This document shows positions 1 through 6,572 of a stretch of DNA of 53,379 nt, in pieces. Each line of letters begins with the position of its first letter. Position 1 is the first letter of the stretch. This DNA is from Candidatus Aquiluna sp. XM-24bin5. Lineage in GTDB: Bacteria > Actinomycetota > Actinomycetia > Actinomycetales > Microbacteriaceae. Location of the stretch: NCBI GenBank assembly GCA_003149555.1, contig QCWE01000002.1:1-53379 (forward strand). The letters run 5' to 3'. The notes beneath the pieces are model-generated. The model worked only from the letters and a program-made list of their open reading frames with translations, had not been told where the DNA came from and did no database searches. The translations under genes and the position numbers were made by a program.

Positions 1-156
1 TTTAGAAATCACGACAAAGCGCAACTGTAGTACTAGCTGCACAAAGCCGGTATTTTGATCGCGTGAGAACCATGTTCGTCCGAACGGTGAACGCTTTCCC
101 ACGGTCTTCGAAAGGAATGGTGTTTAAGATCCACTAATGAAACAAGGCATGCCAGC

Positions 157-184
157 TTGAAAAACCACTTGCATGAAAGATAAT
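157..184 (+). promoter_or_regulatory. Candidate sigma70-type promoter of the Flp pilin gene
   Basis: TTGAAA at 157-162 and GATAAT at 179-184 are separated by 16 bases. Transcription would begin near 191, downstream of the GTG at 187, which favours the ATG at 226 as the pilin start. This is a motif reading only. Confidence 0.35.
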
Positions 185-225
185 CAGTGGATAGAAAAGC
201 TTTGGCTAAAAATGAAATTTACACT

Positions 226-405
226 ATGCGGAAAATTGTGAAGAATGTCAAGAAATTTTCTTGTGAAGAAGATGGCGCAACCGCAATTGAATATGGTTTA
301 ATCGCGGCTTTGATTGCCGTTGTCGTCGTGACCGCTTTAACGACTATTGGAACGGACTTAAACACAGCCTTTACAGCCATTGGCACTGCGTTACCTGATA
401 ACTAA
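226..405 (+). CDS. flp: Flp-type (type IVb) pilin
   Basis: This 59-residue prepilin is the major subunit type of Tad/Flp adhesive pili. It has a short basic leader followed by EEDG and then ATAIEYGLIAA. That is the classic Flp prepilin site: cleavage after the Gly by a TadV-type peptidase, with the conserved Glu at mature position 5. A hydrophobic helix follows (LIAALIAVVVVTALTTIG). An in-frame GTG at 187 would add 13 residues. I prefer the ATG at 226 because the extension lengthens an already complete leader and the candidate promoter would start transcription after 187. No Shine-Dalgarno sequence is obvious. No other tad genes are in the window, so they lie beyond the left edge or elsewhere. 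An IS200-type element begins within about 10 bases of the stop. Family assignment is secure. Confidence 0.93.
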   Translation: MRKIVKNVKKFSCEEDGATAIEYGLIAALIAVVVVTALTTIGTDLNTAFTAIGTALPDN

Positions 406-410
406 GATGC

Positions 411-975
411 TGATGTGAATACTCCACCGGCTAAAAGCCGGTGGCTTCGGGTTACGGCTAGAAGCCGGATTGGTCCGCCATTGGGCGGGCTCAGGCCACC
501 TGAAAGTTATCGTCAGGTTCAGGTGGATTCTGTGTCTCGATGTGCTCCATCCACACCTCGTCCGTCACGTTACTGCTGGTGCAAACCCAGTAGCCCCGGA
601 CCCACGAGTGCTGGCCCCAATAGCGCTTCTTCAGCACCGCAAATTCGCGTAACAACCGATACGAACTGTGCCCTTTCAGGTGCTGCACCGCACGGCTGAC
701 CGATAGGCTTGGTGGGATCGACGCAAGCAGATGGACGTGATCGCGTTTCACAGACCCGACATGGATCACCATCGCATGAGTTATTGCAGTCTCACAGATC
801 AACTCGCGACACCGCAGGCCGACATCATCACCCAGAACCTCATAGCGATATTTCGTGACCCATACGATGTGATATTTGCAGTCCCAATCCGTGTGACTGC
901 CGCGTTTATAAGATTCCATACGGCTACTCTACACGGCAATCGTCGCAGTCCCATGCCGCCTAAAGGCGGGCCTCT
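411..975 (-). mobile_element. IS200/IS605-type element, copy 1
   Basis: A single-gene element with tnpA on the minus strand. The right-end hairpin is at 424-444 (9-bp stem, CCACCGGCT/AGCCGGTGG). The left-end hairpin is at 956-969 (CCGCC/GGCGG around TAAA). Subterminal hairpins without inverted repeats are the hallmark of IS200/IS605 elements. Both ends match a second, composite copy at 2085-2766, which helps fix the right terminus at about 415 (TGAAT on the plus strand, ATTCA at the element's 3' end). The outer left boundary is approximate. The transposase has lost its catalytic tyrosine, so the copy is probably not autonomous. Confidence 0.8.
491..919 (-). CDS. tnpA: IS200-type Y1 transposase TnpA, catalytic Tyr replaced by His
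   Basis: This 142-residue HUH single-strand transposase is full length for the family. It begins MESYKRGSHT and continues YHIVWVTKYRYEVL. The HUH metal site is clear (KRDHVHLLASIPP), followed by LKGHSSYRLLREF and KKRYWGQHSWVRGYW. Family members carry the nucleophilic tyrosine in a Y-I-x-x-Q motif on the last helix. Here the text reads MEHIETQ with codon CAC, so His stands where Tyr is expected. The related fragment at 2515-2703 reads MEYIKTQ with TAT. The enzyme is therefore predicted to be unable to form the 5'-phosphotyrosine link. Because the frame is otherwise open, the loss looks recent, or the copy may be maintained in trans. No tnpB accompanies it, as is normal for IS200. Confidence 0.88.
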   Translation of the reverse strand: MESYKRGSHTDWDCKYHIVWVTKYRYEVLGDDVGLRCRELICETAITHAMVIHVGSVKRDHVHLLASIPPSLSVSRAVQHLKGHSSYRLLREFAVLKKRYWGQHSWVRGYWVCTSSNVTDEVWMEHIETQNPPEPDDNFQVA

Positions 976-1393
976 CGATAAATTGCCGGTTTGTCGGTGA
1001 GCGGGTATAAATTTGCTCCCCGATCGACGTATTCCTGATCAAGCTGATTTAGAAGCACAGGTCAGCGCTTGGACCCGAAAATCGAAATAATGCGCAGGCC
1101 AAAACAAGGTAGCACTTCACAACTGAAGACGCCAGACCCAAACTCATCAGCCTTTACCCTCAAATCAACTGAATCAGTGGACTAGGAGGTGATATGTGAC
1201 TACCTATTGCAGAAAACGCAAAACTAATCCCTCTCTTTTGGAGCAGGACTGTCGAAAACATCCGCAAACTCAATCTCAACGCGCTAGACTAAATCAGGGT
1301 AAATGGTACCAATTTTGAGACTTGGGACTTCAGGTTTTGTGGAGTTGCGTGCCAAATGCAGTAGTACCGAGTAGTCAACTTGGCAGATATGCA
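976..1393. other. Intergenic stretch, no gene seen
   Basis: This runs from the left end of IS200 copy 1 to the membrane/receiver-like gene. Short frames here have no family resemblance. An in-frame extension of the downstream gene could start at 1322, but no Shine-Dalgarno sequence or conserved residues support it. Confidence 0.5.
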
Positions 1394-2062
1394 ATGAAAA
1401 ATAAAAGTGCCTATGGTAAGTTAAAGGATAGCGAAAGGACTGGTTCGATCTCAGTTGCTTTTATTATTATTGGAGTATTTTTAGGTTTTGCTGTGGGAAT
1501 CTTGATCCTAATCCTTTCAGGATCCTTTATGCACGCATTAATTTTTTATTTAGGTGTGTCAGTGACGGCGCCAATTATCTCAATTGGCTGGTGGTATCTA
1601 AAAAACTCCCGAGAATTTAATGGCTTATCGACTAATCCAAAGGGAAAGATACTTATCCTATCTGGTGAAAGTTGTGATGTTCTTGATAATTTGGATTTAT
1701 TGCCTGAGGCATCTTTTTATTCGACTGATAAGTATGATGCAAGAATTGATGACACTCTTTTTCAAAAAATATATCAATATTATTATGATTTTATTTTCGT
1801 GGATATTGATTTTCTGGAGGGTGCGGGGGTAAGTATGGCAACTTATATTGATGAGCTTCGTAAATTTAGAAGCAAAAAATCTGGGACATCTTTAATTCTT
1901 TTGTCAAAGGAATTTATCAAAGATAACTCTGAACTTCACAGGATTGAAATATGTGATGCAAGCTTAAAATTGCCAATATCGCCTCAAAGATTGTTGAGCG
2001 CAATGAGAGAGGCTTCTGAAAATAATCTTATTTGGTGTCAACGGCAAAAAGATAAATTATAA
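1394..2062 (+). CDS. Membrane protein with C-terminal receiver-like domain
   Basis: A 222-residue protein of unknown function. Two hydrophobic segments near the N-terminus (VAFIIIGVFLGFAVGILILI and an ALIFYLGVSVTAPIISIGWW stretch) form a hairpin in the membrane. The remaining part, from about residue 80, resembles the alpha/beta layout of a response-regulator receiver. It has a first strand KILILSG, a strand ending in DFIFVDID (Asp where the phospho-acceptor sits), SLILLSKEF (Ser at the Thr position), and KLPISPQRLLSAM, which looks like the Lys-Pro switch and last helix. The first acidic pair of a true receiver is missing (SGES instead of DD), so phosphorylation is doubtful. The start at 1394 is chosen because the 24-residue upstream extension has no recognisable feature. 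The gene is AT-rich compared with its neighbours and sits between two IS copies, which suggests it may have been acquired. The domain reading is tentative. Confidence 0.65.
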   Translation: MKNKSAYGKLKDSERTGSISVAFIIIGVFLGFAVGILILILSGSFMHALIFYLGVSVTAPIISIGWWYLKNSREFNGLSTNPKGKILILSGESCDVLDNLDLLPEASFYSTDKYDARIDDTLFQKIYQYYYDFIFVDIDFLEGAGVSMATYIDELRKFRSKKSGTSLILLSKEFIKDNSELHRIEICDASLKLPISPQRLLSAMREASENNLIWCQRQKDKL

Positions 2063-2322
2063 ATATTAAAGATTTAACGTTCTCGATAGGGGATCAGGAA
2101 ATCCCACGCCTTTAGGCGGCATCGGACTGCTGCGATTGCCGTGTAGACTAGCATTACAGTTGCATTTTTTGCTTGATATGACATTGTTGCGCGACTGCTT
2201 GGTGTGCTCTTCGCCAAAGCGACCATGCGATGATCGCAGCCGGCTCTATTGATCGCTACGACATCTTGCATGCGATGCATCGCATCTCCTGGAGCGACCA
2301 GCGTATCAAGGCAGGGTACTGG

Positions 2323-2505
2323 CTATCTTGAGGAGTTTTTTGGGGTTGTAATGGCACTCGCGCGACGCCGGATTGCCACCATCATGGCGAATGCCATCAT
2401 GACCAATGATACGTGACGGTGCCATCCATGCCACGATCGGGTTCGTTGTGATCAAGCCCCAATTCATTCTTTGCGGTCTCAAAGCTGTCTTCGATGGCCC
2501 ATCAG
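2323..2505 (-). pseudogene. IS701-like transposase, C-terminal fragment with frameshift
   Basis: The minus strand reads WAIEDSFETAKNELGLDHNE and then, after a one-base frame change, RSWHGWHRHVSLVMMAFAMM. This is the C-terminal block I associate with IS701-type DDE transposases (a W-x-I-E-x-x-F-E-x-A-K signature followed by R-S-W-x-G-W-H-R-H). Everything upstream is absent. The fragment abuts the IS200 tnpA remnant within about 10 bases, so a deletion or insertion joined two unrelated elements. Confidence 0.65.
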
Positions 2506-2514
2506 TGCCTTTCC

Positions 2515-2703
2515 ACCTTCCCGCGAATTTGCAGTGCTGAAGAAGCGTTATTGGGACCAGCACTTGTGGGCACAGGGCTACCGGGTTTGTACCAGCGGTA
2601 ACAGCGGTAACGTGGCGGACAAGGTGTGGATGGAGTATATCAAGACCCAGAAACCACCTGACCTTGACGATAACTTTAGGGTGACCGAATATCCCGAATG
2701 AGG
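2515..2703 (+). pseudogene. IS200 TnpA C-terminal remnant
   Basis: The plus strand reads REFAVLKKRYWDQHLWAQGY, then DKVWMEYIKTQKPPDLDDNF, closely matching the end of the copy at 491-919. Unlike that copy it keeps the catalytic Tyr (MEYIKTQ). A three-codon duplication (two SGN-like units) precedes the motif. The HUH half is lost, so it cannot act. Confidence 0.75.
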
Positions 2704-2760
2704 GACCAATCTGGCTTCTAGCCGTACCCCGAAACCACCGGCATTTAGCCAGTGGGACAT

Positions 2761-3429
2761 TCACTCAAAATGAGCCTCAGCTCTCCGAAGATCTTCTGGT
2801 GTGGTAATCTTAAAATTGATTTCTGATCCTTGTATGGCAATAATATTCAGTTTTGAGACTAAGGCGACTTCTACATCATCTTTGGCGGATTCATCGCCAT
2901 GCGAGTGTGCTTCAAGAATCTTTTGAAACTGAAATGCTTGCGGCGTTTGTGCACGCCAAACATTTTCACGATTGATAGGATGACTTGCACAGCCGTTATC
3001 AATTTTCCACAGTGCATCCATGACTGGCAAAGCAGCAAAAGCTCCATCAAAACTGTTAAGCGGCGCAAGTACAGCGTCTACGAGATTTGGTGGGCAAAAT
3101 GGGCGTGCTGCATCGTGAATAATTACATTGTGCGGAGAATTTTTACTAAGATCTTCCAGCCCTAAACGCACTGATGCTGCCCGCGTATTACCACCATATG
3201 ATGGTGGTAATAATTTTTCCGAGCTTATATCAAATATAGCTTTGTCATATAAATGAAGATCATCCTTATTAATCACTACAACGACAGCATCAATTGAATT
3301 ATGAGAAATGAATAGCTTAATGGTGTGGCTTAAAATCATTTCGTTATTTAAGAGTAAATACTGCTTTGGCAGGCTCTGCATCATGCGGCTGCCCCGACCT
3401 GCAGCAACAATAAGGGCGACATTATTCAT
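2761..3429 (-). CDS. ispD: 2-C-methyl-D-erythritol 4-phosphate cytidylyltransferase (IspD)
   Basis: IspD transfers CMP from CTP to methylerythritol 4-phosphate in the MEP isoprenoid pathway. All family blocks are present in 222 residues: ALIVAAGRGSRM and PKQY (CTP loop), GGNTRAASVRLGL, the HDAARPF motif, RAQTPQAF, KDDVEVA and a final NFKITTPEDLRRAEAHFE. The start is placed at the ATG at 3429 because the nucleotide loop then falls at residue 8-15, as in the family; the upstream extension is atypical. The TGA stop lies in the terminal bases of IS200 copy 2, so the frame may once have continued. In many alphaproteobacteria IspD is fused to IspF, and no IspF is seen here. The catalytic domain itself appears complete. 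A related CDP-alditol role cannot be excluded. Confidence 0.88.
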   Translation of the reverse strand: MNNVALIVAAGRGSRMMQSLPKQYLLLNNEMILSHTIKLFISHNSIDAVVVVINKDDLHLYDKAIFDISSEKLLPPSYGGNTRAASVRLGLEDLSKNSPHNVIIHDAARPFCPPNLVDAVLAPLNSFDGAFAALPVMDALWKIDNGCASHPINRENVWRAQTPQAFQFQKILEAHSHGDESAKDDVEVALVSKLNIIAIQGSEINFKITTPEDLRRAEAHFE

Positions 3430-3705
3430 TTGTGAACCGCATTCTGTTCCAAGCAATTTGTACTTCAGAAGTACTAACATTCAACATATGAAGCAATTGC
3501 CTTGAAGTGCGCTGTGAAGAGGGTCGTTGCATCATGCGGAGGCATGTCAACATAGTCGACCACCGAATTTTGTTTATTCAAGCATATAAATGAGCTTGTG
3601 AACTCTGATAGGTGCAGAGGGTGTGTGGTTACATTGGATGTGCTGCGTTGAGAATGGGTGCAGTTGACGCGCTGTCGTAGAAGCGCATAGATAATTATAC
3701 CGAGC

Positions 3706-3909
3706 TTACGCCAAAACCCGAAATTTGTCGTGATTTCCGTTGACGATGCTTCCCTTTTTTGAATGCGCTAATATCCCGTCAAGTTGCAGTCCGCCCACGC
3801 TGATATCTTTGATCGGATATGTCTCTCCCTCGTAGATGAATATTCCTTCGGTTTCTATGCGATCGAACAGGCGGCGGTTTTCAGGAGAGGGTGGACTATG
3901 GGCATTCAT
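3706..3909 (-). CDS. Short or truncated PilZ-domain protein
   Basis: A 67-residue product with the front half of a PilZ c-di-GMP-binding domain. It has RLFDR (the RxxxR motif) near residue 14 and DISVGG (D-x-S-x-G-G) near residue 36, separated by a strand-like IFIYEGETYPIKD. A normal PilZ domain is about 100 residues; this one stops shortly after GGLQLDG, with a tail ending FRVLA. It could be truncated by mutation or a divergent mini-PilZ. The two ligand-contact motifs survive, but the barrel cannot close as usual. It lies 168 bases upstream of nothing obvious and downstream of the sugar-phosphate transferase on the same strand. It fits the c-di-GMP theme of the window. Confidence 0.6.
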   Translation of the reverse strand: MNAHSPPSPENRRLFDRIETEGIFIYEGETYPIKDISVGGLQLDGILAHSKKGSIVNGNHDKFRVLA

Positions 3910-4076
3910 TTGTGAACTACCGTCTAATTATACTTGCAACAATGTTGCCGCATGCGAACGTATGCTAACTTAGGAACGGTTCCTAGTGGTTATATGTTAG
4001 TGGACTAGGACAAATTTTGGACCTGCAGTCGTCCTTAACTGTGGCAGTGTCTGCTGCGCGATAATCTGCGTTATCG

Positions 4077-5192
4077 TCAGTTTAGTGCTTCACGCACGCT
4101 GGCATTCTTTGCAACGTTTGGGCATCCGCTGCGATGCGGCAGGCGTTTCAGGACGATGATGGCGATGCGATAAGATGAAAAGAACAACGCGACAAAAGTA
4201 ATAACTGCAAAAAATGCATATCTATTTTGATCCCACAGAAAGATGGCGCTGAGCGGTGGTGCAACAACGAATGGCGCCAGGATCAGCGTCGTCAACGGAT
4301 TGCTTATATGCCTCTGATGCCGCCCTAGAAAATAGATCTCTAGCGAGCGCATCACCATTTGATGAACATGTAACCGATCCGGGGCAAATGTATCTGTCGA
4401 GGAGGCCAGCCTTCTGTAAATGGCCAACAATGTGTCGGCCAACGGCCAGAATACTGTCAGGAGGATCGCCCAGGGCGAAACATTAGTCGCCTGGAGCAAA
4501 ATGGAAATTCCAAACCAACTCAAGATGAAGCCAAGAGTATAAGCCCCTGCATCGCCGAGAAAAATGAGACCAAAAGGATAGTTCAGGACAAGAAATCCGA
4601 GTATCCCCGCGGCCAAGAGAAGGCAGATATCTGTCATAGCAAGATACCCCGCGTGGTGCGAGATGGTTGCCAATGCGCCAGCAGCAGCGATTGCCGTAAG
4701 TGCCGCCAATCCGTTAACGCCATCTATGAGGTTGAAACCATTTGCAACGGCTGCCGTGATCACGAGCGTGATCGGGACGCCAATCGCCCAAGACGCCATA
4801 ATCGGGTCGAAGCTTGGTATCCCAATCCGGGGCAGCCAGGCATCAAGCAATACAATAACGGCCAAACTGGCGATCAGACAGGCCGCTAGGCGCGCTTTGG
4901 GTGCGATGTTGAATCCCAAATCCTCCGCCAAACCAACAGCGAAGAGTATACCTGTCGCGGCTGCAAATTTCACATAATTCGCGGTAAGGCTCACAGGTAC
5001 GAAATACGTACTTACCAAAAAGGCAATAAATATGGCGATGCCACCCACTCTGGGCGTCGGGCAATCATGCATTGATTGCACCGCAGTTAGGTCATGAGCC
5101 CGCCCGGCAAATCGAGGTATTCGATCAGCGGTAAAGACCAGCGCCATGCAAACAAGTGCTGAGATCATTGATAGGACAAGCAAATTTATCAA
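4077..5192 (-). CDS. WecA/MraY-family polyprenyl-phosphate sugar-1-phosphate transferase
   Basis: A 371-residue polytopic inner-membrane enzyme of glycosyltransferase family 4. Such enzymes move a sugar-1-phosphate from a UDP-sugar to undecaprenyl phosphate, the first step of O-antigen, capsule or enterobacterial-common-antigen-like glycan assembly. About ten hydrophobic segments are visible. Family motifs are HDCPTPRVGGIAIF (residues ~42-55), GLAEDLGF (usually a DD pair, here ED), NGFNLIDGVNGLAA, FLGDAGAYTLGF and the C-terminal cytosolic DRLHVHQ with the His pair. It is more WecA-like than MraY-like because of the HxH loop and the lack of cell-wall neighbours. The context of Kdo and mannose genes elsewhere in the window suggests surface polysaccharide. 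The substrate sugar cannot be read from sequence. Confidence 0.85.
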   Translation of the reverse strand: MINLLVLSMISALVCMALVFTADRIPRFAGRAHDLTAVQSMHDCPTPRVGGIAIFIAFLVSTYFVPVSLTANYVKFAAATGILFAVGLAEDLGFNIAPKARLAACLIASLAVIVLLDAWLPRIGIPSFDPIMASWAIGVPITLVITAAVANGFNLIDGVNGLAALTAIAAAGALATISHHAGYLAMTDICLLLAAGILGFLVLNYPFGLIFLGDAGAYTLGFILSWFGISILLQATNVSPWAILLTVFWPLADTLLAIYRRLASSTDTFAPDRLHVHQMVMRSLEIYFLGRHQRHISNPLTTLILAPFVVAPPLSAIFLWDQNRYAFFAVITFVALFFSSYRIAIIVLKRLPHRSGCPNVAKNASVREALN

Positions 5193-5643
5193 ATCTCCTG
5201 ATCGCCGTCCCGGCTATGGACCACTCTAACGGTCCGACAATGTTATCTAGCACTAGCATGCTGGTTCGCCATACTAAAGCGCCAATGAATATCTTTAGGA
5301 TGGGCCTCATCGCAAACCTGTAAGCGCTATTTTGGTGTTTAGCAGCGGCGCAGCTGAGAATTTTCTGATATTAGAATTTTGAGTGATGAGACGTTTAATA
5401 TTGGCGTAAATAATCATGAAAATATAATAAAAACAATATTTTGTGAGGTTTTTTTGAAGTTATCTCCGTGCATCATAGGACTCATGCGACATGCTCTTAA
5501 CCCAGCCCATGTCGCCTGACTTTGATGCATTCAGTACTGGTTTCAAATTGTCGAGTACGCGCAAGATATTCTCCACAAGCGCAGCGTACACGGTTGATGC
5601 ATGCCGTGCTGCTGCGTAACCTTATCTTGCCTGGAGGATCGGA
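5193..5643. other. Divergent intergenic region, AT-rich
   Basis: This separates the minus-strand sugar transferase from the plus-strand winged-helix gene, so it should hold promoters for both. A strongly AT-rich block spans about 5360-5460. No hairpin, operator repeat or convincing promoter pair stood out. Confidence 0.4.
5633..5637 (+). promoter_or_regulatory. Strong ribosome binding site (GGAGG)
   Basis: GGAGG lies 6 bases before the ATG at 5644 and fixes the start of the winged-helix gene. Confidence 0.7.
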
Positions 5644-5964
5644 ATGCAAAAATTGAAAAAACTCTCTGTACTTTTTGAGTTGCGCTCAATGTTGCGTGAA
5701 ATGGAGAAAGATATGGGTCTTAGGGACTTAAGTGCACCTGAGATGGATGCACTCTTGGCCGCTCATGACGTTACGCAGAAGTCCGGCGATGTCGTGACCT
5801 CTGAGCAGATCAGGCAGCACGAGCTCGTAGCTGAAATCGCGCAAGCGACCTATCATCGTGCCTTGAAGTCACTGCAAGCCATGGGATTTCTTGTAAAGGC
5901 AAACGGGTCTCGGGCTGGTCGGTATGTTTTACAAGTCACAGAGCTCGACAATCTCTTGAAGTAA
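5644..5964 (+). CDS. Small winged-helix regulator-like protein
   Basis: A 106-residue soluble protein with a predicted helical N-terminus (LSVLFELRSMLREMEKDMGL) and a winged-helix-like second half. That half reads VTSEQIRQHELVAEIAQATYHRALKSL as helix-turn-helix and GFLVKANGSRAGRYVLQV as the wing. It resembles DNA-binding proteins that choose between alternative states, but no named family was recognised. The start is set by an excellent Shine-Dalgarno sequence. It lies 62 bases before the membrane protein that opens the large operon, on the same strand, so it may regulate that operon or be its first gene. A second small winged-helix-like protein with similar architecture is at 48642-48974. 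Confidence 0.7.
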   Translation: MQKLKKLSVLFELRSMLREMEKDMGLRDLSAPEMDALLAAHDVTQKSGDVVTSEQIRQHELVAEIAQATYHRALKSLQAMGFLVKANGSRAGRYVLQVTELDNLLK

Positions 5965-6026
5965 TAATATAGAAAAATCACATAAATATTCAAAAATAAT
6001 AGATAATTTACAATCTGGGGATTTTC

Positions 6027-6572
6027 TTGTATTTCTTGATCGTCGTGCTGGCGTATATTTTCTGTCACGGCGTGACCAGCTTGCTCATAACGCCTTTGCA
6101 GTCGTATTTCTTGCCGAATGTGACAATCTTTGCCAGCTTCTTGTATCTCCCGCATGGTGTTCGGGTTCTAGCCACTTGGGCGTATGGGTGGCGGGCAATA
6201 CCTGCGCTTTTGCTGGGGGCGGGTCTCTCAGAAGTGGTCTTTGCGCGTGCTCGGGCGTTTGAGCTTTTGTCACCTCTTTTCTTCGAGAGTCTGTTGGTTG
6301 GCGCATGTTGCGCACTGGTGGCATTCGTGGCAATGCGACTGCTTGGGCGCGATATGTATTTGGGGCGTGCGCGCGGGCTTCAGTGGAGAGGCGTTCTGAG
6401 TGTTGGGTTCTTATCGTCTATAGTTAACTCCATCGGACAAGGGTTTGTTTTTGATAACATAATTCAAATAAATGATCTGCCGTATATTCTGGCTGTCTAT
6501 ACTATTGGTGATGTGTTTGGACTGGTGATGTGTATGTTTGTTTTGATGTTGCTTTTCCGTCAGTTGCGTTAG
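6027..6572 (+). CDS. Polytopic membrane protein, MASE1-like
   Basis: A 181-residue inner-membrane protein with about five hydrophobic segments. The block FASFLYLPHGVRVLATWAYG resembles the conserved start of MASE1-type sensory membrane domains (an LP-x-G-V-x-x-L-A pattern). No output domain follows; the gene ends at 6572. The TTG start is supported by GGGGA about six bases upstream. Its end overlaps the next frame by up to 43 bases, so the two are likely translated together. In this setting it may sense or anchor the downstream GAF-lipoyl protein in the membrane. That role is inference; a split MASE1-GAF sensor is one possibility. Confidence 0.7.
   Translation: MYFLIVVLAYIFCHGVTSLLITPLQSYFLPNVTIFASFLYLPHGVRVLATWAYGWRAIPALLLGAGLSEVVFARARAFELLSPLFFESLLVGACCALVAFVAMRLLGRDMYLGRARGLQWRGVLSVGFLSSIVNSIGQGFVFDNIIQINDLPYILAVYTIGDVFGLVMCMFVLMLLFRQLR

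Larger units (their letters stand above)
2085..2766. mobile_element. Composite IS scar: IS200 copy 2 with IS701-like fragment inside
   Basis: Both IS200 ends are present in the opposite orientation to copy 1. The left-end hairpin lies at 2107-2118, followed by the same flank as copy 1 (GATTGCCGTGTAGA). The right-end hairpin is at about 2732-2753, with the flank GGCTTCTAGCCGTA just before it. Between them the tnpA 5' part is missing. It is replaced by an unassigned stretch (about 2150-2322) and a piece of an IS701-like DDE transposase on the minus strand (2323-2505). Only the TnpA C-terminal third (2515-2703) remains. The element is dead. Confidence 0.7.

Noticed and set aside
415..699. Plus-strand frame over IS200 copy 1
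   Set aside because: Shadow of tnpA on the other strand, including the RE hairpin.
2306..2764. 152-codon minus-strand frame across the IS scar
   Set aside because: It runs antisense through the IS200 remnant and only partly in frame with the IS701-like piece; not a gene.
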